Shown: one piece after another, positions 1 through 10,778 of the stretch
How the letters are laid out: each line of letters opens with the position of its first letter
How positions within the stretch are numbered: the stretch's first letter is position 1
DNA from: Cerioporus squamosus
Taxonomy: Eukaryota; Basidiomycota; Agaricomycetes; Polyporales; Polyporaceae
Direction: 5' to 3'
DNA length: 64,000 nucleotides
Assembly: GCA_022592435.1 (NCBI GenBank)
Contig: JABYQS010000077.1
Span: 110,318 to 174,317, forward strand
The notes under the pieces: generated by a model
What the model was told of the DNA's origin: nothing
The model's database searches: none
Seen by the model: only the letters and a program-made list of their open reading frames with translations
Position numbers and translations under genes: made by a program

Positions 1-919
1 TCACCAGCACACAGCAAGAAGTTGACCGGCGACGGCGCAATCAACACGGTCGCAATTTGCAACCCGCTACCCAAGCACCCGAGCACCTCCCCAGCGAGCG
101 TGAACGTCTTCGGGTGACTGTCGAAGAACGGCGAGAAGCGCTTGATGAAGAACAGCTTCGCAATCTCGCCCGCGCCGTCCTTGATGATCCACTGCACTGC
201 GACCGCGCCAAACAAGCTGCCTTCCGCGGACACTCCCACCGAGGTAAGGAGCGCCTGGTTGCAGAGCACGGAGGTGATGGTCGCAAGCGTCGTCTCAAAG
301 AACTGCAAGACGTGGAAGGGCATGTATCTTGCAGCGCAATGAAGGAAAGGGTCGAATTGTCGGTCATCAAGTGAAGGCGACAAGAGAGCAAGAGGACTCA
401 CGAGCGATGCACGGACTCGGGGTAGTTCGTCGGAAGGAACATCTGCCCCAGCCAGGAGGAGATGCGGCCGGTGACCGAGTTCGTCGGTGCAGCAATCTTC
501 CCCTCGGACGCGGCCGCAGACGCAATGTCCCTCCACTCCTTCTCGATCCCCGACCCGCCCTCGGACGACCACGATATGTGACACTCACGTCCTCCCACGC
601 GCTCTACTGCGAACGGACGCGTGTCCGACGCGTCTTCGGTCGGCAAGGCATAGGAGGCAGCCGCGGTGCATTCGTTCCGTCGTGAGGTCTTGTTTGCAGT
701 CGAGTGCGCGCGAGTGAAGATCGGCACGTGGAGAGGTCGGGGCCTGCAGCCGCTAGTGCGAAGTCTAGGAAGCAGCTGGGTACACAGCTGCCTCCGCATC
801 CTTAGCCGAAGAATTCCAAAGTGCGCACAGGAGGACCTGCTACTAGCGCGACAGCTGGATGGTGGCGAAGCTGCATCGTTAGAGTCCGTTCGATGTATCG
901 TCATTTGTGGCACACTCAC
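1..919 (-). CDS. RUS family protein (DUF647), 5' part, cut by window edge
   Basis: Two exons are visible on the minus strand: 919-402, then an intron 401-328 (GTGAGT donor, CTGCAAG acceptor), then 327 running off the left edge. The joined frame reads ESVHRSYMPFHVLQFFET and continues with GVSAEGSLFGAVAVQWIIKD and GEIAKLFF, which is the conserved core of the root-UVB-sensitive/DUF647 family. These are multi-pass membrane proteins. Plant members are tied to vitamin B6 and UV-B responses; the fungal role is not established. Residues 1 to about 100 are low-complexity and Arg/Ser-rich. An internal Met at 799 gives an Arg-rich, presequence-like start, so the true start is uncertain. The membrane-rich C-terminal part lies outside the window. 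Family call is confident; start is not. Confidence 0.85.
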
Positions 920-1566
920 ATGAAAGTGTACTCGTTTCTGTCCACAGAAGAACCTCTTGAAGTTTAGGAGATAACTAGGCGTTCAATAGTGCATGCTGCC
1001 AGAATATACGTGACGACTGTGCAGAGCCTGGGCACTGGCAGGAGGAGGGAGTGAGACTTTCCATGTCCGAGCGCTCCGACTGGACTCGCATGAGCGTCTA
1101 AGCAGTAAACCGAGTCTTCCAGCCTCTTTCGTCATGCATCATGTTGTTCCGTTCACGTACGATACCCTACCCCGGCCTGCAGGATCCTGGTCTCACCGCC
1201 AACTGCTAGCCATAGATCGTAGCAGTAGCATGGATGTCGGTGAGTACTAGCATTGATGTGATCGCCGAATCGCAGGAATTCAACAGGCACCCCCTCGAAC
1301 AGGATCAACTTACATGTACTTACGTTGGTCCTCGACTACATGTTGGAAATCTCTCCGTGTGCTCTGTGCTTGAACGACTTGCAACAGGACAGCACGAATG
1401 CAATTGATTCGAAGAATAGACTTCAATGCCCGACGCTTCTAGCATCAGATCTCCCATCCGTTCAGGCCGCATTGCGTCCACCGGCATCCTGTGAGGTATT
1501 CGCTCTTTCCTGTGCACCACTCACTCCTACAGAGCGCCCTCCTATGACGAACAAGCTCAAAAATGC
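920..1566. other. Intergenic, divergent promoter region
   Basis: No ORF with recognisable content. The stretch separates the minus-strand RUS gene from the plus-strand F-box gene and should hold both promoters. I see no clear TATA box or repeat. Confidence 0.5.
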
Positions 1567-3506
1567 ATGTCTACTGTCCGCTCTTCAACGCCTCTATCAA
1601 TGCTCAGCATACGCAGGTTCCTTCGCAAGCGACGATCCGTCGCCGAAGTAGACGTACCTCTTCCCGTGACGACACTAGCGCGATTGAGCTTATGCTCTCT
1701 CCCAACCGAGGTGCTGGCGTGCATTTTGTGCTTGTGCGAGATAGCAGAGATCTTCTCCTGTAGTTTGGTGAGTCCTAGCACCGATCATCGTACTTGTTGT
1801 TGAACGGTGCTCATCCGGTCTCGTTGTAGGTCTGTCGTTCATTGGAGTATCTCGTGAGGACGAGCATCTATATCGATACAAGATTCTTCTCGACGTGAAC
1901 GGGATGATAGATGGGCCTTCTAGCCATTTGCCAGTGTCGGAGCGACTTCATCGATTGAAGATCTATACCTTTCAGTCTCGCAACGGACCCGACGCTTTCA
2001 CCCGGGCACCCGGACTCCCACATTGGCACAGAACGCCAGAGAACAAGGATTGGACGCTCTCCCTCTCGTTCTCCAGTTCTATCTCTTACATCCTCACGAA
2101 ACCCCGACTCGGACTCGTAGAGATTATCAGTCCTGCCAGTGACTTCCAGAGTGCAACGCATCATTGGGTCGTTCCCCTCACGCTCTTCCCTGGGAGTACG
2201 GTGTTAGCAGTGTCTGCGGATATCGTGCAGGACCTGTTGCTGGTGCTTCAGGCAGGAACGGACAGCTCGTCAGTACTTCCTCGTTCAAGTCTTGCAAACA
2301 CCTCGATGACGCGATACTTATTGCATCTTTGCTCTAGGCAGATCCTCGTCCACGTGCGATCCCTACGACATCCGGACGTCGGTCATCCGAGCGCGATGCT
2401 CTCCGTGCTGCATACAGTTGCGCTTCGTCCCGAAAGCGCGGACAGCATCCAAATTCATAAGGACCGTGTGGCCTGGAGCTTATCCTACGACCGCGGTCAA
2501 TCTCATGACATCGAAGTTTGGGACTGGAAGTCAGGTGTGCTCGTTTGGGTATGTATGTCAATTGAAGGCTATACGTCATGCATGTCGCTGATGCCATGGA
2601 CGACAGCGCAGTCGTTTTCACGCCCAGGTCTCTTTCGCTTTGCTGGACGAGTCGCGCATAGTTGCGGGCTGCCACGGGTGGAATGAGTTGCGCGTATATC
2701 ATGTCGCACCCGAGGCCACCTCCAACGACCTAACGTTTATCGCGGCGCTGGGGCGCGACCACTTCGTGAGCTTGCGACTACCTGGGGGAAGTAAGCTCAA
2801 AAGGATTCAGGAATCCACTATACCGAGCCCACCCGCGGACGTTCCTTTCTGGCCGAATCCCTCCCTCCGGATGATCACTGTCGGTCTTGACGACTCCGCC
2901 GCTTCCTCGAGGCAGAAACACTTCCCTGTTGGTCTACTCATACCCTTCGAGACGTTGCAATCTATCCTTGCCTTGCACGCCGCGTCTCGGACCCGCGTGC
3001 AGTGGGATGCATGGGGCCCACGCAGAAGCCTCCTGCTATATGTTTCCACGTCCTACCACTATCTCGGCCGGAACTTCGTGAAAAGCCAGTCCTTTGGCTC
3101 GCGCCTGGCCGTACCCCTCACGCATCATGGAAGTTGGATGCCCGGAGGCATCGCAGTAATCGACATCAACCCATATGCAGCAAGATACAGCCGCAACCCA
3201 CATTTGCGTGGCACGTGGGAGGCCGAGTTACCGCGCTATCTCGACCTGAAGTCGTACTTCGGCACAGAAAGTGCAGCGCTACCGCACGTTATCCACTATG
3301 TCGCCGGGCTGAACGTGCGTGGGACTGGTACTGTCGCTGCGGATCCCTACGGCTTCACAATAGTGGTGAGTACTGCTCGCTCGACCATCGTCGGGCGAAT
3401 GCTGACGCAGCTCAAGTCCGCAACCGATTGTCGTTTCGAACATGAATCGAAGGGGATCAAGTCGTACACTGTAAACACCGCCATGGAAGGCCTATGGCGG
3501 CACTAG
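1567..3506 (+). CDS. F-box-like protein of the expanded basidiomycete family (possible frame break)
   Basis: Exon 1 (1567-1767) ends in an F-box-like segment, LPTEVLACILCLCEIAEIF. An intron 1768-1829 (GTGAGT...TGTAG) leads to an exon starting VCRSLEYLVRTS, as expected for the second half of an F-box. The frame then has to change between about 1850 and 1880 to reach YRYKILLDVNGMIDGPSS, the usual follow-on in this family (YKIEL-like, then GM.DGP). Exon 2 runs to 2548 and contains HDIEVWDWKSGVLVW; intron 2549-2606 joins exon 3 (2607-3506) with HAQVSFALLDESRIVAG. Such proteins are expected to be SCF ubiquitin-ligase substrate receptors. The C-terminal end is uncertain: a GTGAGT at 3366 could be another donor. 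A donor at 1759 would keep the frame open but lose the CRS motif. Either this is a real lesion, a sequence error, or alternative splicing. Confidence 0.65.
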
Positions 3507-4201
3507 TTCGATGCTCTTGCGGGGCATCGTCGCGGTTGCTCCGATTCATGGCCTATTGTCGAAGGGCATGATATTCTGACCTGTAGGAGTACAAGCCTCC
3601 TGGGCCTAGGATCCTCCCCGTCGTCGAGAGGCACGTTCCGGGTGAGTTGCCCTCTTCTACAGTAACTTTCGCACGCGACAGGGCGAGCACCGGGGGTGCA
3701 CGCAAACATCGCTCGGAATACTCCATATCGGGTTCCTGCCTGTACGCATACTTGGCTCTCTCCATCTTTGTACTTCCGTGTAGTCGTGGAATCGTTAGAC
3801 CCTTCAAATAGGACTGGAGTGTAACGCGAAGTCGTGGTCAACTAACCCAATGTCGTGGTGCTAGTAGCGACGAACGAGTATCCACTACTTTGAGCCGTAC
3901 TTTTGACCTCGCATGCGACTTATGAAGCCCGAGTGAGACCGAATACTTACCTTTGGAGGAATTCAGAATCTTGCGGCCAGCGGCCAGCCAGCCCGGTGAG
4001 CTTGAGCCTTGACCTGAACAAACATCCGCATGAGCCTGCAACGTGCGCGCGCCTAGCGACGTAAGCGTGGTTGCAGTGTTGCACCGCTTTTGAGTCTGAC
4101 TCAAGTTGGCATTCGCTCGTCGGACGGTCGGACGACTTGAACTGCTTTGGTTCCTCATTGCGCCCTTCTGCTAGACCGAGACTGCGTCATCTAGCGGCAA
4201 C
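3507..4201. other. Intergenic, no gene recognised
   Basis: Both strands hold only short ORFs with no recognisable motif and codon use unlike the neighbours. It contains the 3' flank of the F-box gene and the promoter of the FRA10AC1 homologue. Confidence 0.5.
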
Positions 4202-5050
4202 ATGGATCTATACACGCCATACAGCTCAAAGGGTGCAACGACATCTCGAGGTTCAGGGACAACCGAGTTTGAGATTCTGAAGAGTTCCCACAAGTGAGTA
4301 CTGACGCACCACTAGCCACCAATGGGCCTACAAAAGACCGTTACTGACAGCGTGCGATTATAACAATAGATTCCTCCGAGAGGACACAGAAGAAGAAGAA
4401 GCCAAGCTCTCCTGGGATGATAAGCTTGCCAAGAAATACTACTCGTCGCTCTACCGGGAATACGCTGTCTGCGACCTCAAGCACTACAAATCAGGGAACG
4501 TAAGCCAGGAAAACAGACGATTCGAGATGCCGTGTTACTGAATGCTACCATACAGTTTGCTTTGCGCTGGCGTACTGAAAGTGAGGTTCTCTCAGGAGCC
4601 GGGGAGACTACATGCGGCAATACCCGTTGTCCCCTGCACAACGAGTTTCCTGAAGATGGTGCCGACGTGCGCCCCGCACTTACCACACTCGAGCTTCCAT
4701 TCTCGTATGAAGAGCACGGAGAAAGCAAGTTCGCACTTGTCAAGGTCGTCCTGTGCTCGAAATGTTGCAAGAAGCTCATGTGGAAGCGCAACAAGGAGAA
4801 GAAGGAACTCGGAAAGCATGAGGAAGAGAGGGGCGTGGGAGCTGCTGAAGACGCCTCCATCGCGGACACGGGACCTTCTGAGAGAAGGAAGAGGCGTCGC
4901 TCTCCAGAGGTCGAGGGTAGCCGTGACTCAGAGGAGCAGGCCCGCGGGGAGGACTCGCGCAGGCGGGTGTCTTCTCACGAGGACAAGCGCAGCCGCAGAC
5001 TTCGTTCACGGTCTCAATCTCCACGCCGCCGCAAGGATGAGCATCGATGA
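4202..5050 (+). CDS. FRA10AC1: FRA10AC1 homologue (spliceosome-associated protein)
   Basis: Three exons: 4202-4293, 4370-4499 and 4556-5050, giving 238 residues with all phases consistent. The N-terminus carries TEFEILKSSHKFLRE. The core is SWDDKLAKKYYSSLYREYAV followed by FALRWRTESEVLSG and a zinc-ribbon-like set of Cys (CGNTRCPL, then CSKCCKKL), which match the family layout of FRA10AC1: Lys-Lys-Tyr-Tyr core, then a Cys-pair domain. Human FRA10AC1 associates with spliceosome C complexes in the nucleus. The last 75 residues are Arg/Ser/Glu-rich with SR-like dipeptides, which fits a splicing factor. The gene is convergent with the NmrA-like gene, whose end lies 100 bases away. Start chosen because it opens the conserved N-terminal motif. 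No defects seen. Confidence 0.93.
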
Positions 5051-5150
5051 TTCGGGGCCCGTGACCATGGCCAGCTCAATGTCATTGGACCTGGTACCTC
5101 TGGTATGATTATTCCTGCTACCCAACTGTATGAACGGTCCGCTCAAATAA

Positions 5151-6411
5151 TCACAGGTTATCTATCACGGACCACCTCGGTCTGATCGTCTTCCCATCTT
5201 CTGTATTTTTCAGAATATGCTTCCGCTTCAACTCGCCAGTATAGCAGTTCTCCCTCATCCAGCTCTCGAGCGTGTGACAACCCGGATGCACCTTCCTCAC
5301 CCATGACATATCCCGCGAGATCCTGTCGTCCCGCCAGAGCGCCCACCATCCCGAGAAGTTCTGCCGCCATGTTGTCGAACCGTCGTCCTCCCGTTCGTTT
5401 GCCACGGGGTCGTCCACTCCTTCAAAGTTACCGAACCACTCGTCCAGCGTCTGGTCCACCACCTCCGCCTTCTGGCCCGTCACCTTTTCGAATGTTTGCG
5501 CGAGGTATTTCCACCCAACAATGTCGCTTGCAATCTTCAACTCGCGTCCCGAGGTTGTCTCGCGGTTGTCGAAGGCATATCGTGCAAAGAAGCCGAGGTC
5601 GGATAGCGCGATCATCGGGACATGTCCGTCTCTCACGGGACTGGCGAAGACTGCAGTCCCGTCCGCCCGCCGCTTTAGCGGTCCGAACATCATCTATGGC
5701 CTGTTGGTTAGGTGCGCGTTCTTCGCAGGGCCTATCAACTGCACGTACATTGAAAAGCATGTCCATGTACGGTCCGGAGGTCACGATGCTCCACGACATC
5801 CCGTCAACGTCCGAAGGCTGCGAACGCATCCAGTCGGCAACTCGTGCCTTGCCGTCGTAATGTTCGCAGCGGTACTGGGAGTCGTACTCCCCAGCCTGAG
5901 GGCGATCGCGCCGTTCGTTGGCATGTGAGTCTGCGCGTGATGTTCCTCCGCACACGCCACTTACCTTGAGCGAGTAATCCAGGCTGCTCCAGACGTAGTG
6001 TTTGACGGCACCATTCTGCTTCGCAAGCTCGAAGATTCTGATCCCAGCCCACACTTCCTTCTGCTCTCCTACAGTGAAGCCGTCGGTGTTGACCCATGCC
6101 CCGTACACCCCGGATAGGGCACGCGACACGGACGGCAGATCATCGAACGCCCCTGCGGTGGTCAAGGTTCAGCAACGCCTCAGAGCTTCGTGGTGCCATG
6201 TCAGACCTTTCACGCACTCCACTCCGCGGCTGGCGAGCTCCCGCGCCCGTCTGCTGTCTGGGTCGCGGGTGAGTGCCCGGACTGCATACGGTGAAGGGTT
6301 CCCGTCGGCGCAGGGTTCAAGTAGCTTGTCTATGACGGCCAAACCCTGGGCTCCGGTCGCGCCAACAACGAGGATGAGCTTTCGAGAGTCGCACGGAGAC
6401 ATGGTGGGCAA
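5151..6411 (-). CDS. NmrA-like family NAD(P)-binding protein
   Basis: Four exons on the minus strand: 6411-6207, 6152-5965, 5895-5749 and 5693-5151; phases close and the product is 360 residues. The N-terminus MSPCDSRKLILVVGATGAQG contains the Rossmann GxxGxxG motif. VECVKGAFDDLPSV follows, then DYSLKAGEYDSQYRCEHYDG, matching the NmrA-like pattern (VKGxFDD, then the YxxKxxVxxW stretch). The last exon holds the substrate-domain sequence DGHVPMIALSDLGFFARYAF. Family members are redox-sensing regulators or isoflavone-reductase-like enzymes in the cytosol or nucleus; substrate cannot be assigned. The first intron needs a weak donor (GTCTGA), chosen because it restores the VKGAFDD motif. Confidence 0.88.
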
Positions 6412-6862
6412 TTATATGGCGGGTCGATGTGCGGTTCCTCCTGCTGGCCACTCCAGCCTCTTATATGTCTCGTCTGCGGTCAATATCGTCTCCAATCAGA
6501 TTAGCACCGTAGTAGAGCGTCTGCCTTAGCTGCGTCTCGGATTACGTCCGAGTAAAGTTTACTACCACTACGGCGCTCGATCCGCCACGCCCGTGAGGGT
6601 TTGCTTTGGCTTGTCGTCCCGCTGTCTAGCGGCTCCGGACGCCCAAGCATCCATTAAGACATACCAAGCCATGTTCTCAGTGAGTGGATGACGTGCAACG
6701 TACGGCGCTGCAGTCTTACAATATGGTGGTGCGATGCATGCATGAATAGACGATGAGTAAGTGTATCACAATAACGACGGCTTCTATGAAACGGTATACA
6801 TCGTCCGGCCGGCGACCAGAGAAACAGCCCGCCTCGTGCTGTAGGGCAGAAGCCTCCTCCCC
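6412..6862. other. Intergenic
   Basis: About 450 bases between the start of the NmrA-like gene and the end of NDUFAF7. It should hold the NmrA-like promoter and the NDUFAF7 3' flank. No ORF of interest. Confidence 0.5.
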
Positions 6863-9027
6863 TCACCGCTTGGAATCTTCCCGAAGATCAACGAAAGGCC
6901 ACCGCTCCTCCTCCGTCGGTTCGGCTTTCCGCTTGCCCATGAGCGCCATGACCTTGTACTGCGAACCCATGCCGGTGGGATCCACAAGCCTGCTGGCGGC
7001 GTCCTCAATCTGCTTCTTGCGTTTGTCCTCTGCACTCGCCTTGAGGGCGTTGACGCGCGCCTGGAGGCCCATCCGGTGTAAGAATAGCGCTTGGGGAATG
7101 GGCCCGTGATGGCTAGCTGCATGGCACAGAGTTCAATGTCGGTCATCAACATTGCGGAACACGGAGGATGCGGGTGGGACGAATGGCCAGTCAGATGACG
7201 ATTGGAGACCATTGCTCGCGAGGCAATTGACAAAGACTCACCCAAGTCGGTCACGGCCTCCTGCAGATAAGCGAAGTCTACATTCACGGTGAGGTCACAT
7301 TCGCCCGGACGGTAGAACACGTCTACTATCTTGTGATACTTGAATGCCTAAAGTCAACAGAGACGAGTCAGCATCTCGGCATTTTTCCTTCGGCGCGATA
7401 TGAGCAGAGGGGCAGAGGGTTTCGAGGGAGAAGTCGATGACGCGCAGTGATCGGACACGTACACGGAACGAATTTCCATATGCCCTGTCGCTTCCATAGT
7501 CCACGATGAGAGCGCTCCCCGCAGAACGAACGCCGTCCGACCCTTCTTCATGCAACAGCTCAGCCACTTGGCGGGCGATCTTGAAGGAGGCTGGAGACAC
7601 CTCCACACGCGAACCGACCGGGAGCTTTTGGAAGCGCGGGGATGACAGGCCGAGCAAGGTTGAGGATGCAGTAGGAGTTGAAGATAGCACCTGTCGGAGG
7701 CGGGCTGCAAGCGTTTTCGTAGGACTGACAGATGAGAAGTCCAGTGAAGGCCCCGCGGCACCCCTCAACGGCGTAGGCGCCGCCGGATCGGGTCCGGAGG
7801 CTATGAGCAATTCCCGCCACCCCTGTTCTGTTTTCTGCCGCATGTATGTGAGTGTCAGGGAGATATAGCGGTTGAATCCGTCCTTACTTGCAGTAGATGG
7901 AACGGTAGGGCGTCAAAGAACTCGTGGGCCACGACAAGGGTGAACTTGCTAGCGTCATGGGGTATATCGTCAATCGCATCGCGCCAAGTCAAGTTCCATC
8001 CGTTCGACTGCGCAAGCGGACCAAGCTTGGCTTCCTGGGCGGAGCGCATTGCAGGACTAGTCTCCACGAGGTGTATCTCTTCAACGACCGATCGAGCAGC
8101 AGGAAACTGCGAGAAGACCTGCATAGAACGGTGATCAATCGACGACGCGAAACTGGAATATGAACAGTCCCTACACGCAGCATATCATGCATGAGCGTTC
8201 CCCGTCCAGGGCCGAGTTCCACGAAACGTATCTTGCGTGCTTGTCCGGCTAACATCCATTGGGAGAGTAACCAGACTCCGAGAAGCTATCTCGGTGCTGG
8301 AAGTTCGTACGATGTCCTCGGCATCGCGAAGGGGAAACGTACTTCACCAAACACCTGGCTAATCTCCGGACTCGTGATGAAGTCACCTCGGGATCCTATG
8401 ACGGCGTTGGATGGATTCATGTAGTATCCCGCTGACGGATGCGACAGGCACATTTGCATGTATGTGGCATAAGATATCGGACCTGTGGCCTGAAATGCAT
8501 TCTCAGCAAACATCTCTTGTATATACTATTCAAGGGCGACACAGAAAGAATATGTCCTTTGGCGCAAAGCCAGCTATTGTTTGGCCGACGCAGCATGACC
8601 GTGCTATGTCAGACATTCGCCAAGACCACCAATGCGAACACATGGCCACCGCACTACGTCCGCCATACAGTCATGCGAGAGTAGGAGCCAGTGATACCGG
8701 ACAAGTTCGCTCAAGCCAGTGAGACGTCACTACATGCTCGCCCCTCTTCACATACATCGTGCACAGTCTGGTGCGGGGTTCCCATGTGCCATGTCATAAG
8801 TTCTTCAAACTCCTCTGATAGAAGGTGGGCCAAGAGGAATTCACAACACAGAATGACAACGACATGCATACCTTGATGGTGTCCAGTAGAATCTTTTCCA
8901 CTGCAGTGACAGGCTCCGGCCCAGTCCCGTAACATCTCCTCGCAATGGCGTTCTGAGGTCTTCTCGGCCACTGGAGTGTTGCAGACCTCAGCGCGTGCAC
9001 GAGCCCCCGGTTCCGCGCCCAAGTCAT
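6863..9027 (-). CDS. NDUFAF7: NDUFAF7 homologue, mitochondrial complex I assembly methyltransferase
   Basis: Seven exons on the minus strand: 9027-8872, 8489-8343, 8285-8175, 8118-7888, 7834-7463, 7347-7242 and 7116-6863. All phases close to a 458-residue product, close to the length of the human protein. The first 30 residues are Arg/Ala-rich without acidic residues, a likely mitochondrial presequence. Then come GPISYATYMQMCLSHPSAGY, the SAM-binding FVELGPGRGTLMHDML (residues 121-136), and FTLVVAHEFFDALPFH, all hallmarks of the MidA/NDUFAF7 family. In animals the enzyme symmetrically dimethylates an arginine of the NDUFS2 subunit early in complex I assembly. The first intron (382 bases) is far longer than the others. 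The gene is divergent from eIF6. Confidence 0.95.
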
Positions 9028-9394
9028 CCGTGGTCACTCGTCTCCGTTGGCCTCGCTGCCTCCTCTGCCGCTGTTCTGTGCCGTAATAACAATTCGAAGC
9101 AGCTGCCGATAGCACAATCCGAGTCAGAGCGAGTACAAGGATGCGGTGGACACCGTGGAGATGTAACTTGGCAGAGGCAAGGATGCAAAGCGCCCGCGCG
9201 CCTGCACGCGCTCGGAACCGCTGCAGCCTGCTGACTGTGGCTGAGGTTTTCCTGAGCCTGCGATCGCGAGTATATCTCCTCTTCTTCGTTCTGCCTCAAC
9301 TGCACCCTCATCCTCAGGCTATCTACTGCGAACTCTCTACCCTTCAGAAAACACAAGAAATTCGTTTCCGTCAACGGAAAACCCCCCACCCATA
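9028..9394. promoter_or_regulatory. Shared divergent promoter of NDUFAF7 and eIF6
   Basis: 367 bases separate the two start codons, which face away from each other. Both genes are housekeeping, so a bidirectional promoter is likely. The right end has an adenine/cytosine-rich leader directly before the eIF6 ATG. No TATA box is evident. Regulatory function is inferred from layout only. Confidence 0.5.
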
Positions 9395-10356
9395 ATGGCT
9401 ACTCGTACGTGTGATCGGCGCGCTCATACCGCACCTTCGGCTAAAAACTTGGTGCAGGCATTCAGTTCGAAAACAGCAGCGACATCGGCGTGTTCTCGAA
9501 GTTGACGAACAGCTACTGTCTGTGCGCCATTCAAGGCAGCACAAACTTCTACTCCGCGTTCGAGTCCGAGCTCGGAGACGTTGTCCCGATCGTGCACACG
9601 AGTATTGGCGGCACTCGCATCATCGGTCGACTAACAGCAGGTATGTAGGCTTTTTGGAGTTGTCTCATGTCCTCCTTCAATTCGCCCTGCCACAGGCAAC
9701 CGCCATGGGCTACTCGTACCCTCCACCACCACGGACCAGGAGCTTCAGCACCTGCGCAACTCCCTCCCCGATGCAGTCGCCATCCAGCGAGTAGAAGAGC
9801 GACTATCCGCACTCGGAAACGTCATCGCATGCAATGATTATGTCGCCCTCGTCCATCCAGATATCGACCGGGAAACGGAGGAAATTATCGCGGATGTGCT
9901 GAAGGTGGAGGTCTTCAGGCAAACTATCGCCGACAACGTGCTGGTGGGCAGCTACGCTGTGATTTCGAATCAGGGCGGTATCGTGCACCCCAAGACCAGC
10001 ATTCAAGACCAGGACGAGCTCAGTAGTCTACTGCAAGTACCGCTCGTGGTATGTTCCCCGTTATAGGACATTGTGGGATGCGCGATCTCATGGATGCACC
10101 TGCAGGCTGGTACCGTAAACCGCGGATCCGACGTTCTGGGAGCAGGCCTCGTGGTCAACGACTGGTGTGCGTTCACAGGGCTTGATACGACGGCGACAGA
10201 AATCAGTGTCATTGAAGCCGCGTTCAGTGCGTATCTCTTACGTCTCATCCGCCGTGCTGAGATGACCCTAACGTCATAACCGCAGAGCTACAAGGACAGA
10301 GCTCCGCTGCCGTCATTGGCGAGATGCGCGACTCGCTCATCGACAGCTGGGCATGA
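9395..10356 (+). CDS. TIF6: Eukaryotic translation initiation factor 6 (eIF6/Tif6)
   Basis: Five exons: 9395-9404 (only ten coding bases), 9458-9640, 9696-10048, 10106-10226 and 10286-10356. The product is 245 residues, exactly the family length. Motifs run along the protein: [17 protein letters not shown] at the start, [20 protein letters not shown] near residue 60, [12 protein letters not shown] in the middle, and [19 protein letters not shown] near residue 185. eIF6 binds the 60S subunit, blocks premature joining with 40S and is needed for 60S biogenesis in the nucleolus. The tiny first exon with an intron after the third codon is conserved-looking and needed to reach the MATRIQFENS start. 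No defects. Confidence 0.97.
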
Positions 10357-10778
10357 TTCTGACGGCATACATCCGACGGTTCTCCTCTCTGTGTGTATCC
10401 ATCCGTTATGTGGCAGTTCCAGGGCAAAAGCAGACTGTGTCTAGTAGTTCATCAGGCTGTACATCATCAATAGTTTGTAGACCATACTCGTGCCTCGCAG
10501 GCAACGTCGTTCGTACTCGCGATAACGCAGTCAGTGGGTTGTCATGCATGTCCTGGCATGTCGAGCGGAAGTATGGCCCATGGGTGTGATCGACGCGCCG
10601 CGCGATATGCGCGAGGCACGCGCCTTGACTTGCGCGCCCGGAACTCGCCCCATACGTCCATCCCCTTCGGACGCCCTTCATCTTGTCTTCTCCCCACAAT
10701 CCCCCTATACAACCATCTACTACTTGCGCTGCTCCCCGCTCTACGCCCTGAGTTGGTCCATCGAAGCGAAGATTATCC
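10357..10778. other. Intergenic, paladin-like promoter
   Basis: Tandem spacing between eIF6 and the paladin-like gene. Pyrimidine-rich sequence with a TATA-like 'cccctatacaac' about 80 bases before the ATG. No gene. Confidence 0.45.
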
